Shown here piece after piece: positions 13,275 through 23,601 of a stretch of 64,000 bases of DNA. The stretch spans positions 46,252,001 to 46,316,000 of the forward strand of contig OX579635.1 in the NCBI GenBank assembly GCA_951230915.1. The letters run 5' to 3'. This DNA is from Antitrichia curtipendula. Taxonomy: Eukaryota; Streptophyta; Bryopsida; Hypnales; Leucodontaceae. Each line of letters begins with the position of its first letter. The first letter of the stretch is position 1. Under the pieces are notes generated by a model, which was given only the letters and a program-made list of their open reading frames with translations, ran no database searches and was not told where the DNA came from. Both the position numbers and the translations under genes were made by a program.

Positions 13275-13359
13275 TAACACACTTGTTTCGCCGTTTGTTC
13301 TCAGTCAATTCTTGGAATAAACTCTGGGTTTCAAAAAAAAAAAAAAAATAACACACTTG
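13275..13359 (+). mobile_element. 63-bp poly(A)-tailed retroposed insert with 11-bp target duplication
   Basis: TAACACACTTG occurs at 13275-13285 and again at 13349-13359. Between them is a 63-bp insert of normal GC ending in 16 A residues (13333-13348). The direct duplication plus 3' A-tail is the signature of target-primed reverse transcription by LINE machinery. The insert is far too short to be autonomous, so it is a severely 5'-truncated LINE, SINE or transcript. The word AATAAACTCTGG just before the tail resembles AATAAACTCCGG near 6458. Confidence 0.75.
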
Positions 13360-13527
13360 CATAAAATAAATTTTCTATTTTTTAAAATAATTTTTTATTA
13401 AAAAAAACAATAATCAAATTTATTAGTGAAAAAACTTTTAATAAAAATAATTTTTTTCCAAGATTTCTTGGTAAGTAGAATGAAAATTTTTTAGTGAAAA
13501 TTTTATGAATTATAAAACTTTATTAAA

Positions 13528-14462
13528 TTAACCCCTAAAGTCCCGTTGTTCCTTCAGGGGATAAAATGGATTTCGGGCAGGCTCCTAAGGTCTCAATATT
13601 TTTTGTGACTTTCTGAAATTTTTTTGGTGAAGATAGAGAATCACATTAGCTTTCCAAAAATATAAGTTTTATTTCAATTGGTGCCTGGGAGCAAAAGTTA
13701 TGGCACAAAAATCCCAAATTTTAGTTCGTCGGGCAAAAGAACATCCTCAAAAGAACTTTGAATTAAAAATTTTAAAAATTTGTTTCATATAGATTTTATT
13801 TTAATTTACATGGGAAGCTTTGATTCATTCCATTTGGATTTGTTATGCAAAAGTTATGGTCAATCTTAATTTTCAAGCAATTAGAGCATCTTTTTGAAAA
13901 AATAACTTGTAGGATTCATTTCTGAACTCAATTAACAATCTAAGAAAAAAAATTTCACAAGGTCAAGAATTCTTACTAGAACAATCTCACCGTTGAGATT
14001 AGTATATTTCAATTATATCTTGGAGCTATTAATGATTTAATTTTTCTTTCAATCTTGAACCAACTTCTACTTAACAATTTTTTAATGAGTGAAAACTAAG
14101 TGTTTCTATTTTTTTTTTTAAATTCTAGATTCTCAACTCAATTCTTCATCATATAAAATTAGAAATTCAAAATCATTAGAGCAAAAATTCTAAGTTAAAA
14201 AGGTTCAAAGCCCAAAAATGTAGTCAAGCAAGGTGCAAAAAAACTAGATTCCTTCACTTTAAATGCAAATATCTTGCAATCTACACGGTCAAAATTTCTG
14301 GAATTTCTGAAATTTCTTCCACACATTCTTACACTAGTTTAGTACAAGATCCTACAGTTAAATATGCAAAAAAAACGTTAAATTTTTTTTGGTCTTTGCT
14401 CTAGAAATGACAGTTTTGAGTGGTTTTTGATGGAAAAATGGCCTTGGGACTTTAGGGGTTAA
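13528..14462 (-). mobile_element. TTAA-flanked TIR element, family 2, copy D
   Basis: Full-length 935-bp copy in the opposite orientation to the one at 10202. It starts TTAACCCCTAAAGTCCC and ends GGGACTTTAGGGGTTAA. The subterminal palindrome end is on the left. Internal words such as GCAAATATCTTGCAATCTA, CTCAACTCAATTCTTCA and AGCAAAAGTTATGGCACAAA are shared with other copies. No coding frame is present. Confidence 0.85.
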
Positions 14463-15263
14463 ATATACTAACTAAAATATGACTCCGTGTATTTATAATT
14501 TTTATAGTTTACTCCAAAAATCACCCAATTTTTTTGCAAATTTTTAGTAAATATATATTTTTTTCCATGATTTTTTTGGAGAATTTTGGAGTGAATTATC
14601 AAAATTGCAACTATTTGGAGTCATATTTTAGTCAGTAATATTTCACTTAATAATTTTTCAAAATTCACCAACTTCTTACCAAAAATTCCAATTTTTTTTG
14701 TCATTCCACCTACTAAAGAATCTTGAAAAAAATTACTTAAAAAAGAATCAGAGATTTCTTTTTATTAAATTCTTAAAAAAATCTAAAACTTTTTAAATTG
14801 TTTTGAAAAATTGTTTCAGACAAGTGTGTCACTTATACGTCAACATGTCCAGGTTTTTTTTAAGTGCATGAATTAACTAGTCAATTAATTGATTGTGTCA
14901 TTTCATAACATTTACAATTATTTAGTTATTTAATTAACTTTTGCAGTGTATGAATACTTGTGAGAGACAGTGTCAACTCTTGACAGTCACTTTGAGAGTT
15001 CAAATTTTTCTAATGTATTTTACTACACTGGAGGAGAGATTTGTTTCTTTAACCTCCTGAAATTAGGAGTTTACATATTTGAAAACAGACTCTGTTTTGA
15101 CCATAACATTCAATACAAACTCTTGATTAACAAATATTATAAGATTCTAAATATTATAAAATGACACGATCAACATTTTTAATAGCCGGAAATTGAAGCA
15201 TATGACGTTGCAAGAAACGGAACCTGTGCAAGTAGCTTTGAAGGCTCTTCCAGTCCTTTCATG
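14463..15263. other. AT-rich intergenic DNA, no gene seen
   Basis: Only short frames of biased composition are present. The right half leads into the promoter of the SDR gene. Confidence 0.4.
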
Positions 15264-15270
15264 TATAAAA
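15264..15270 (+). promoter_or_regulatory. Likely TATA box of the SDR gene
   Basis: TATAAAA lies 138 bp upstream of the SDR start codon, which would place transcription start about 110 bp before it. Confidence 0.45.
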
Positions 15271-15407
15271 ACTCAGGTATGGAATGGAATGGAATGTCAT
15301 CAGTCCACCCAAGTCGATCAGTTCATTCCTTTGTCCATCTGCAAGTTAAGATCATTCCATCTCGCATAAGATCATATTTTTCAGAGATTTGAAATCACGT
15401 ATCCAAA

Positions 15408-17367
15408 ATGGGCTCTACGGATGCAGTAGCTCGGTAAGAATGGCCCGCAACATCCTGTTTTCCATCTGTCAATGCAAATAATTAAGTACACAACTAAATG
15501 CTCGTCACTCTGATCTGTATATATGATTTTCCTTTGTTGCAACTAAAGCTTGCAAGTGTCAATCTCATAGTCCCACTAACTGACAGGAGCACTTCTAGTG
15601 ATGGACTGGCACGAAGCAAAATCAAAGCCATTAGAGTATGCCGGCTTGATAGTTACCATGCTTGTTTCATGATGCATGACAAGTCTATGTTGGAGATACT
15701 AGTCCAACACTGGTTACTTCGGTAATTTTGCTTACGAGAACATTTTGTAGTCCCTGGCTGAGTGGACTATTAGTGGAGCTAAGAGGCATTGTGGATACTC
15801 ACTTGAATTGCAGGTGGTGGACACGAGAGACTGTGGCCGTGGTGACAGGAGGCAACAAGGGCATCGGGTTGGCCATCGTCCGGAAGCTGGCCCAAGAAGC
15901 GGGACTCACGGTGGTGCTGGCAGCTCGTGATGAGGAGCGCGGATTGAAAGCCACACAAGACCTGCACAACGAAGGGCTGCTCAACGTGGTGTTTCGAAAG
16001 CTGGACATCTCCAAACCCGAGTTGTGACGGAGTTTGCCGCTTGGATTGAGCACACCTACGGCGGTCTGGATATCCTCGTACGTACGTCGTTCCCGTGCTG
16101 CATGCACATGTCTGAATCGTGTCTAAATCAAATTGCTGTGTTGCCAGTATGTAAACAATCAACCCAACTGGTCGCTGATCATTCACTTCATTGCATGACG
16201 GTCTGGTCATCAACTTCCTTGCCCAGGTCAACAATGCTGCAGTGCTGCATCTGGATAATGCGTACGAACATGCCGTGGAGTGCATTGACACCAACTACTA
16301 TGGCACCAAGAACGTCATGGAGACGCTGCTTCCGCACTTCAAAGCCTCCCCTGCTGGAGCACGCATCGTGAACGTCAGTTCGAGATTGGCTTGGATCAAC
16401 ATGGTAAGATAGCACCCATGCTGTCAAGAGATTTGGAAATATGGGCAATTTCGTTAAAATGGCGGTATTCCGTTAGTTTGGCACTTTTAACTGTGCACTC
16501 TGAAATGGTCTGAAATCTACATCTATTTTAGATTTCTGACATCTATATCATTCCTAGATATCTGAAATCTATAAATTCTTAGATTTTTCAAAATTTTCAG
16601 TCTAAAATCTATAATATTCATAGACTTTTGAAATCTACCACAGTCCTAGATCTTTGAAATCTATCTTTGTCCTAGATGTCGCTTCTATGGTTTAGAGTGG
16701 GCACTCTGAAAATGGCACATGGAATACCGCCATTTTAACGAAATTGCCCATTAAATCTATATACATATACGTATCACTTTGCATTCCTTTTGAACTTCCT
16801 CTCTGTCTAGCTTAGAATTGAAGCAGAGTGACATGTTGAAATAAAAGACGGTACTACCCATTGATTGCAGTGCATCACCGACGAGGGCTTGCGAAGCCAA
16901 CTGGTGGACTCCACGGCCTTCGACAGGAGCTCGTGGACAAACTGGCCGACGGATACAAAGACGTGTGCAAGGCTAGCGACGAGAGCGCGGCAGCTGGCTA
17001 CGGCCATGCGTACAGCTTCTCCAAAGTCCTGGGCAATGCGTACACGCGCTTGCTGGCCCAGAGAGTGTCGGACCTTGAATTGAAAGGCAGCCCGGTGATC
17101 TATGTGAACTGTGTGGACCCTGGCGTGGTGGACACCGGCATGTGGACCCAATTCAAAGCCACCGTGGACGACGCCACCATTGCCGAGTTCCAACGTCAGG
17201 GCCATTTTGGACCGACTCCCAAAACCTCCGCGGAGGGGGCCGACAGCCCCGTCTGGATGGCACTCTATCCGCCCAGAGGGCCCTCAGGGAAGTTCTGGAG
17301 CGACCGCCGTGAGTTCAGCTACGTCTACGGCGAAGCAGCACTAGTCGATCAATTTTCATCGAATTAA
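15408..17367 (+). pseudogene. Carbonyl-reductase-like short-chain dehydrogenase, two frame breaks
   Basis: Exons 15408-15433, 15814-16077, 16227-16403 and 16871-17367 have good GT-AG borders and together read as a roughly 300-residue classical SDR of the plant carbonyl reductase group, NADPH-dependent reductases of small carbonyl compounds. The cofactor motif TGGNKGIG is at residues 20-27. NNAA follows the second intron, NVSS carries the catalytic Ser and YSFSK (near 17010-17024) gives the catalytic Tyr and Lys. VDPGVVDTGM is the usual post-catalytic loop. Two one-base deletions break the frame: near 16024, between KPE and TEFAAW, and near 16923, between AFD and ELVDKL. All catalytic residues survive, so this is either a very young pseudogene or sequencing error. 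The third intron carries a MITE. Confidence 0.8.
16442..16750. mobile_element. 309-bp MITE with perfect 30-bp terminal inverted repeats
   Basis: The left end 16442-16471 begins TGGGCAATTTCGTTAAAATG, and the right end 16721-16750 is its exact 30-bp inverted complement. The interior is an array of diverged units of about 30-40 bp built on TAGATNTYTGAAATCTAT. It lies wholly within the third intron of the SDR gene and leaves both splice sites intact. The target duplication is unclear (possibly AT). I cannot assign the superfamily. Perfect TIRs suggest recent activity. Confidence 0.85.
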
Positions 17368-18229
17368 TTGAACTCAAACCTCGATCTTGGTTACGACTTT
17401 CTCTACAATGACGTCCTAGAATTTTCTGCACACTTGCCAAACCAACATGGACTGTAATTAACACGCTAGCTTGTGATACATTCAAACTGCATAGTGAAAA
17501 CGTCAAGTTGGGACCCCAGCTACGGGGCCGGTGACATTAGATCGATAGAGGAGGTTTGAAATCGAGTGATCAGATCCGGGGCCTTCAATTCGATCTCCGG
17601 AGTTCCTGTGGAGTTTCCTACATCTTGCTGCCAACTTTCGTTGATTATAAGAAGTTACCAGCTCCTCTGGGGGTCGGATCAGTTCACACGTACCTCTAGG
17701 AGTCTGAAGCTCTCTGCTGGACGGACATGAGCACAATTGAATCTCTGAACAGAACTGTGACATACCTGTCGGAGTTTCGACCCCTTCTCCAATTGTGTGT
17801 CGCGTCTGAAATGTTTAGAAAATTGATGGCACTTTCATTTGTTGAGCTTCTGAAACAGTTAGAGTTGCCTTCAGGACTCGGAGTCCACCTCCAACTCAAG
17901 ATTGTCACTGAGTTAGACTAGGATCAAGAGTTATAACACGATCGGAAGAAATTGTCTCGAAAGCAAAACAAGGTTCCTGTTCTCTGAAGATGGGAAGCAG
18001 CAAGTTCCACGACAGTGGCTCACATTGAGGTTCAAGAAAGGTGGAGAAGGAAATTCTTCAAAATTAATTCTACAATTATTATCATCACTAAGAATTTAAG
18101 CAGCAGGCTTGGACGGCAAGTCTGCGCCTCCGCATTTGCATATGAAGAGCCGCCTGTGTTAAAGGTGGCCCTAAATCCTGCTGTGCTCTTCTTCCTCTAG
18201 CACCATCACTACACTGTCTTATTTCCTGC
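17368..18229. other. Intergenic DNA between the SDR and kinase genes
   Basis: GC is higher than in the deep intergenic DNA, and short open frames occur on both strands (for example 17727-17921 +). None looks like a known protein. It may include untranslated ends of the flanking convergent genes. Confidence 0.35.
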
Positions 18230-18425
18230 ACACCTATCACGACTCCCATCACTGAGATGAAATAAGAAAATTCTATGTAGTGCAGCAAGGAGGAGGATGT
18301 AGTCAGGAAACAAAAGAATGACGAGAAAGAGCCCGGTAACCATGCGAGTGAAGTCTTGAACCTCAAGCCTGAAAAATCTAATCACGCCATCTCTAAGCTT
18401 CAGAGACTTAAGATGAACAAGGAAT
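18230..18425 (+). repeat. Direct repeat flanking the kinase gene, left copy
   Basis: Similar in the same orientation to 21370-21570. Shared words include GAAATGAAATAAGAA-like sequence, GAGAAAGAG and GAAGTCTTGAACCTCAAGCC. It lies just downstream of the kinase stop codon. Confidence 0.6.
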
Positions 18426-18543
18426 AATAGCGAAGAAACATGGCAGATGAACTAACTTACAAACAATTAATTACAATGTGGTGACTGACTACAAAAACAT
18501 ATGTAAACGAGGTAGTTTACCTCCAATAGTGGAACCCTGTGTA

Positions 18544-19605
18544 TCACTCCGGTGTGAATTTCAAACACCTCAATGTCTCACAAATATCAACAAACGAGGG
18601 ACGAATCTTGGGCTCTGCTTCCCAGCATGAGCAAATCAAAGCCTTCAAGGCATCTGGACACTGAGGAGGTAATACTGGCCGGTCCCCTTTCACTACCATC
18701 TCCTTCACTTCTGTAAGACTACTCCTCGTTGGAAAAGGAATTTCTCCAGTTAAGATCTCATAACACACCATTCCAAAGCTGTAGACATCAGCTTTGAAAG
18801 GATACTTTGGCTCTGAGTCATCTCTTGTGTCCATCATTTCAGGGGCCATCCATCTTCTAGTTCCAATATTCAAAGATTGATTGGAAGATGTGACACTGCT
18901 ACTTTCGGTTTTGGAGAGCCCAAAGTCGGCCACTTTAACGTAAACATATTTACCAAGAGTGCATTTCTCGCACTTGAACAGAATGTTCCGAGCTTTCAAA
19001 TCCCTATGCACAACTCTCTTCTCATGAAGGTACCGCATGCCTCTTGCAATTTGAAGAATCAGGTCGATTGCTTCAGAATTCAAGAATGGAACAAGAGTGG
19101 CATTCATCTCTAACTTGTCCCTCATAAGATTTGGAAGATCTCCATCCATCAGCTCCATGACTATGAAACATGCGTTCTTGTTTGTTGCATAGCCAAACAA
19201 AGGTACGATATTTGGGTAAGCCAACCCTGCCATCATCTCAACTTCTTTGATAAAGTTCGAGTGATTTGATCCAACGATCGATTTTTCCGCAACCTCCACA
19301 CCCAACCAGCTGGATTTGCGAACCTCACCGGAGCTCCCCACGCCCCACTTCTCCCCTAGTCTAGAACTCTTGTACTGTATTTCCCAATCACTCAAAACTT
19401 GAACTGATTTTGTCATGTATCGCAAGAGTCTGCTTGAGAGACACTTCGCTAGTTGAAGTTCTTGATCGTTTGAAGTGCTTCCCCGAACCACAGTCTTCAG
19501 TGTCTTCAGTCTCTTCAGAAGACTTTGTTGTTTTGGGTCGATTGAATTGCTTGTGTGAATGGCGTCTGCCAGTTTCGTCAGCAGAGTTCCTTGAGCAGGA
19601 GACAA
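18544..19605 (-). CDS. Protein kinase catalytic region (Ser/Thr or dual-specificity, TKL-like)
   Basis: An uninterrupted frame encodes a complete kinase domain. It has a glycine loop at about residues 84-94 (LGEKWGVGSSG), the beta-3 Lys in VAEK (108), HRDLKARN (200-207), DFG (227-229), GTRRWMAPE (248-256), DVYSFG and a C-terminal RPSF. The activation segment and HRDLK order suggest the plant TKL/RLCK-like group with a soluble N-terminal helical domain. The frame opens at a TTG, and the first in-frame Met is residue 64. The preceding 80 residues are Leu/Lys rich and belong to a helical N-domain that continues upstream but is broken (next entry). All catalytic residues are present, so the domain itself looks competent. 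Confidence 0.85.
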   Translation of the reverse strand: MSPAQGTLLTKLADAIHTSNSIDPKQQSLLKRLKTLKTVVRGSTSNDQELQLAKCLSSRLLRYMTKSVQVLSDWEIQYKSSRLGEKWGVGSSGEVRKSSWLGVEVAEKSIVGSNHSNFIKEVEMMAGLAYPNIVPLFGYATNKNACFIVMELMDGDLPNLMRDKLEMNATLVPFLNSEAIDLILQIARGMRYLHEKRVVHRDLKARNILFKCEKCTLGKYVYVKVADFGLSKTESSSVTSSNQSLNIGTRRWMAPEMMDTRDDSEPKYPFKADVYSFGMVCYEILTGEIPFPTRSSLTEVKEMVVKGDRPVLPPQCPDALKALICSCWEAEPKIRPSFVDICETLRCLKFTPE

Positions 19606-20183
19606 GTTGAGTCACTGCATCCCCTAATTTGCTGCTGGGTTCAAGTAACATGCAGGATTCCAAATCCAGGAGTAATTGAGACACATATTCAGACACATTT
19701 GCCATAACCATAGTCTAGATCCAGCCACGTCTCCAACAACGCTTGACGACACTCTCAACCTCTTTGGCAGTCTCCCATAGAAACTTGGCTCGAAAAGTGT
19801 TATTGGAGAAGTCGGTTGATGACGAGCCAAGTAGGCTTCCAAGTTTTGGACGGCCTCTTTCAGTTTGTTAACTACACACTCACACTGCGCGTGGTTAAAT
19901 TGCAGAGGCTATGAAATCATGCGTTCAACATCCGACAGACATGCTCTTGCCGAACTAATGTAGCGCTCAGCTGGAGCCGTGAACTCCGAAGGAGTGACTG
20001 TATCGTCATTCTGGCCTTGTATATCCTCGTAAACCATTACACCAATTCGCACACCCTGAAGAGCTAAATAGATTATTTTGTCCATGGTTCTCGAAAGTAG
20101 CAAAATAAGGGATGCAAGACCCCCTTCCAACTAGAGATTGGCAATGCTTCGTCCTCTTCAAACGATGCACCTACAGGTAGTGC
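19606..20183 (-). pseudogene. Broken N-terminal part of the kinase gene
   Basis: The helical N-terminal region can be followed only by changing frame. From an apparent acceptor at 20184-20189 a frame reading ALPVGASFEEDEALP runs into a five-G tract near 20124. The next frame continues GLASLILLLSRTMDK to an in-frame TAG at 19909-19911, reads through as PLQFNHAQCECVVNKLKEAV and LEAYLARHQ, then loses frame near 19711. A third frame covers SEYVSQLLLDLESCML, and the kinase frame resumes near 19590. That is three frame changes plus one nonsense codon in about 580 bp. Either the gene is dead or the assembly has errors. The TAG could be a CAG to TAG transition, and one indel sits in a homopolymer. 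Confidence 0.65.
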
Positions 20184-22337
20184 CTGCACTTGAAAAATAG
20201 TTTATTGAGCCATGAGCTAATTGAATTGGTAAAGAAACTTCCGTGCAATATTACTTCAGCCAACAAAGTGAGTGCCGTACGCAAGGAAGAGAGAGAAATA
20301 TCCCAATCCATTAACCAGGGTAAGTGACAACCAAACACACTTCAGAAATAGTACGCACCAAAAGAAAATGAAAAATAAAGTGAGAAAAATTAAAACATGT
20401 ACCTTTGTTGTATGAAACACACTGTAAACTCACGCACCACATGACATCCTAGGGGCTACAACAGAATACTGTACTGACTCTCAAGTGCAAGCCTCGTCAA
20501 AGAGATTATTCACGACACTAATCACTACACTAAAATCGTAATTAATTACTAAGCCACAAACATACTGCGGGTTTCCAAATTTTCAAATCTCAAAGATTTC
20601 TTCCACAATACATAGATATTTTTAGTATTTGAGAGCAGCTTCTTCGGAACTAATAGTGCCCTCAGTAATCACAATTTATAGGGCACCAAAAAATTCGAAT
20701 GAACAGGTCGCCGTTGAGTCACGAAAGCCAAGAGAGAGATGATCTGAACCAGCAGAATGAAAACCCTACTTCGGTACCGGTAATAAATTTACTGGCACAG
20801 TCCAAATTATGAAAAGGGTGAGTAAGGCGCGTACTTGTCAGGAGCTGTGTGGAAAGCGCGGTTCGAAGTGGAAGTGATTCAAGTAGGGATTTTCCCTTCA
20901 CCGTATGCACTGATTGTGGCAAAACCCTGAAAAGGAATACATGCTGGTCATTGTCGGTAGGAAATGCGAAAATAAACCATAGGCAGGGATCGACAATGCC
21001 TCCTCTAAAACGCGTGAACTTCACTTCCTTCAATTTGCGAGGAGCCGGTTGGAACTCTCGAGCAATGAGGAAGAATAGAAGAGTGGCAGGGCGAGGCGCA
21101 GCAGAAATGTAGACACGGTCAGCAGAAGGGCTCGGCACAGCAATACCGCGGCAGGTCAGGAAGGGGCAAGATACGTGGATCCCTTCGAAACCAAAGATGC
21201 TGGCGGATTATTTTCAGGAACACTGTTTCTCGCACTGTCGCACAGTATCAAAGCAGCACCGTGTTTGGAACGTAGCGCTTTCCCTTGACTTTGCTGTCAC
21301 TGCGGTGCTCTTCTTCCGCTCAACCTAAACCCTAAACTCTGCACATGACTCAAGTAAGTTGCTACAATTCATTGCTCCCACCATTGAAATGAAATAAGAA
21401 TACGCTGTTTAGGATACCAACGAGAAGTACGTTGGCAGGAACCAAACACCGATGGCGAGAAAGAGACAGGGCACCTGAGGGAGAAGTCTTGAACCTCAAG
21501 CCTCAAGATTCGGATCACAATCTCGATCACAATATTTCAAAACTTCACAGATTGGAGAAAAGCAAAGTAAAATTGCATTCAAAAATTTGCATCGACTTCA
21601 GTCCACAGACGATTCTCCAAATCTGAAATTACGAACACATGTATGCAACCTCCTCAAACTGCCACACATTCACGGCAGGCATAACTTTTGACAATGCAGG
21701 GCTTCCTGCGTGAATGTTAGGACGTAACTCTGGACAATGCAGTGCCTAAGCAAACGAATAATTCTCATAATTCTAATTCTCATGGTTGAGCTCCTAATTA
21801 AGATTGGTAAGGACGGTTTCATACCTACAACTGAGGTGCTGCAGCAATGGACTGTCCGCATCCACATGTCTCAGTCGATTTCAAACTTGTAAAGGAGATA
21901 CGACAGCAAAAGGAAACTGGAAGGATGCAAGTTTTCACCAAGCTCGGCCGACATCATCAATCGTAACATCTCTCGATCTCGAAGGTGAAGCTTCCAAAAA
22001 CTTCCATACAGCACTTCGCAGCAACGATGCATTTGCGATCTTTCTGTGTACTGATGAGACCTGCAGCGAAAAACCTCAGCTACAAAATCTGGACAGGGAA
22101 TTCGAAGAGACAGTCAGCGATAAACAACCAGCTGCACAAGAGTGCCAGAGCACATTCCGAAGGAGAAACAGAGCACGAAACCACTCAGACTTGGATGAAT
22201 GTAACCCAAATCTTGATGAATAGAGCCTGAGGGAAACCGCCAAAAATTAGCCGTATTTTCAAATCCACATTTCCGCGTTCGACCTCATTTCTTGCAATGT
22301 CCAGTTCGAGTTCGAGCTTCTTCACCCCAAGATCCAT
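20184..22337. other. Intergenic or leader DNA between divergently transcribed genes
   Basis: This separates the minus-strand kinase and the plus-strand F-box gene. Open frames at 20719-21138 (-), 21432-21626 (+) and 21804-22223 (+) match no family and have no supporting splice structure. A telo-box-like AAACCCTAAA occurs near 21328. The interval also holds the right copy of a direct repeat (21370-21570). Confidence 0.35.
21370..21570 (+). repeat. Direct repeat flanking the kinase gene, right copy
   Basis: Partner of 18230-18425, about 3.1 kb away. GAAGTCTTGAACCTCAAGCC is shared exactly, with diverged matches on either side. The left copy lies downstream of the kinase stop and this one upstream of its start, so it may mark an old local duplication. 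Confidence 0.6.
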
Positions 22338-23601
22338 ATGCGCTCCCGACTCACAACCATGGCCACACCACCAAGCGTTGGCGATGGCGACGACATGAAT
22401 GCCTCTCTCTGGAGCGAGCTGCAGAGCTTCATTGACCTGTCGATGATCTACGCCAAGTTGCCCCTGGCGCCCTTCTTCCGCCTGCGCCAAGTCTGCAAGG
22501 AATGGAACCGGCTGGCCTCGGATCGCCAATTTCTGGAACAGAACTTCAAAGCTCCGATCTCCTCCAACCCATACTTCGTCCTCACTCGTCCAAGTGGAGG
22601 ACACGTCCTCTTGACTTCGCAAGGTTCCTCATGGAGTTCCACCCCTGTGCCTCGAGCGCGATGTGAAGTGTCTGGCTTGCTCTTCGAAGACTCCGACCGC
22701 AACCGCATCTTTGATGTTCACACTCGCGTGTTTCATACTTTGCCGCCTCTTCCCGCGGTGGAGCAGGTCAGTCCACGGGACCTGAATTCGAGGAAATGGC
22801 GATGATCTGTGGATTTCTGTCGGGTAGCCATCTCTTGAATTGAGAGTTTTCTGCAATTTGAGTGCTTTTTGCCCTAGTTTGAATCAGTAAGTACATTTTT
22901 TATTCGTGTGGTTTTCTTGCTCTGACAGTTGGATGTACCCGGCATTGGTGCAGGCGCCACCGCTTCCGAAGCATCTTCAGGATTCTTTGACCCTGATGAC
23001 TGTGGACACAACTCTAATTCCCTACGGATTCAGGGTTATAATTGCCGATGACATCTGTGGAACCTGGATTTACGATTCGAATAGCGGTGCTTGGATGCAC
23101 AAGCCGTCGACACCTGAGTTCCCGGGTCCCGCGTTTGGCACGTCGTGTGTCCATTATAACAAGTCTTTGTATATTAGGGTTGGGGATGATTCTTTCGGAG
23201 AGTTTGAATTCCAGAGTTATGATCTGGAGAAAGATGAGTGGCATTGGCAGGGGCTTGGGAGTCCACAGATGGTGTGGGCGTTTATCGACATTGGCGTGTG
23301 GCAAGACCGATGTTTTGTGTTTGCAGTGAGCACCATGTCGGAAGTGGATGTGTCGGAGTGTCTTTCCAATTTTAAAAAGCCGTGGTCTGATTTTGATAGC
23401 ATGCCCAGAGATTTATGTGAATGGATGTTGAGCGATGGTTACGATGATGAGCCGCTTCATGTTATGAATAAATTCTTTGGTGAGCATGTGCTTTTGTACA
23501 ACCGCGCGGGGGGTGAGGAGGAGAGGGCCGTCCTCTATAACCTGGATCGAAAGACGTGGGACAAAATTGAGTTGCGTGTAACACCAATGCCGCCGAAATG
23601 A
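22338..23601 (+). CDS. F-box protein with kelch-like C-terminal region
   Basis: Two exons, 22338-22766 and 22954-23601, join in phase 0 across a GTCAGT...GCAG intron and give 358 residues. Residues about 24-66 form an F-box (LWSELQSFIDLSMIYAKLPL then RQVCKEWNRL), the part that binds SKP1 in SCF ubiquitin ligases. The rest is Trp/Asp-rich blocks such as GTWIYDSNSGAWMHKP and SYDLEKDEWHWQG, as in kelch-type beta-propeller F-box proteins that recruit substrates. The start could be 22338 or the Met eight codons on (22359). No disabling change is present. The substrate is unknown. The family is greatly expanded in bryophytes, consistent with the genome assignment. Confidence 0.88.

Noticed and set aside
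15779..16294. 171-codon minus-strand frame over the SDR gene
   Set aside because: It is a shadow of the plus-strand SDR exons, which carry clear family motifs.
20719..21138. 139-codon minus-strand frame upstream of the kinase
   Set aside because: No family resemblance and no splice link to the kinase; probably leader or intergenic sequence.
21804..22223. 139-codon plus-strand frame before the F-box gene
   Set aside because: Composition is not protein-like for a known family and a second frame overlaps it. No start context or splice support.
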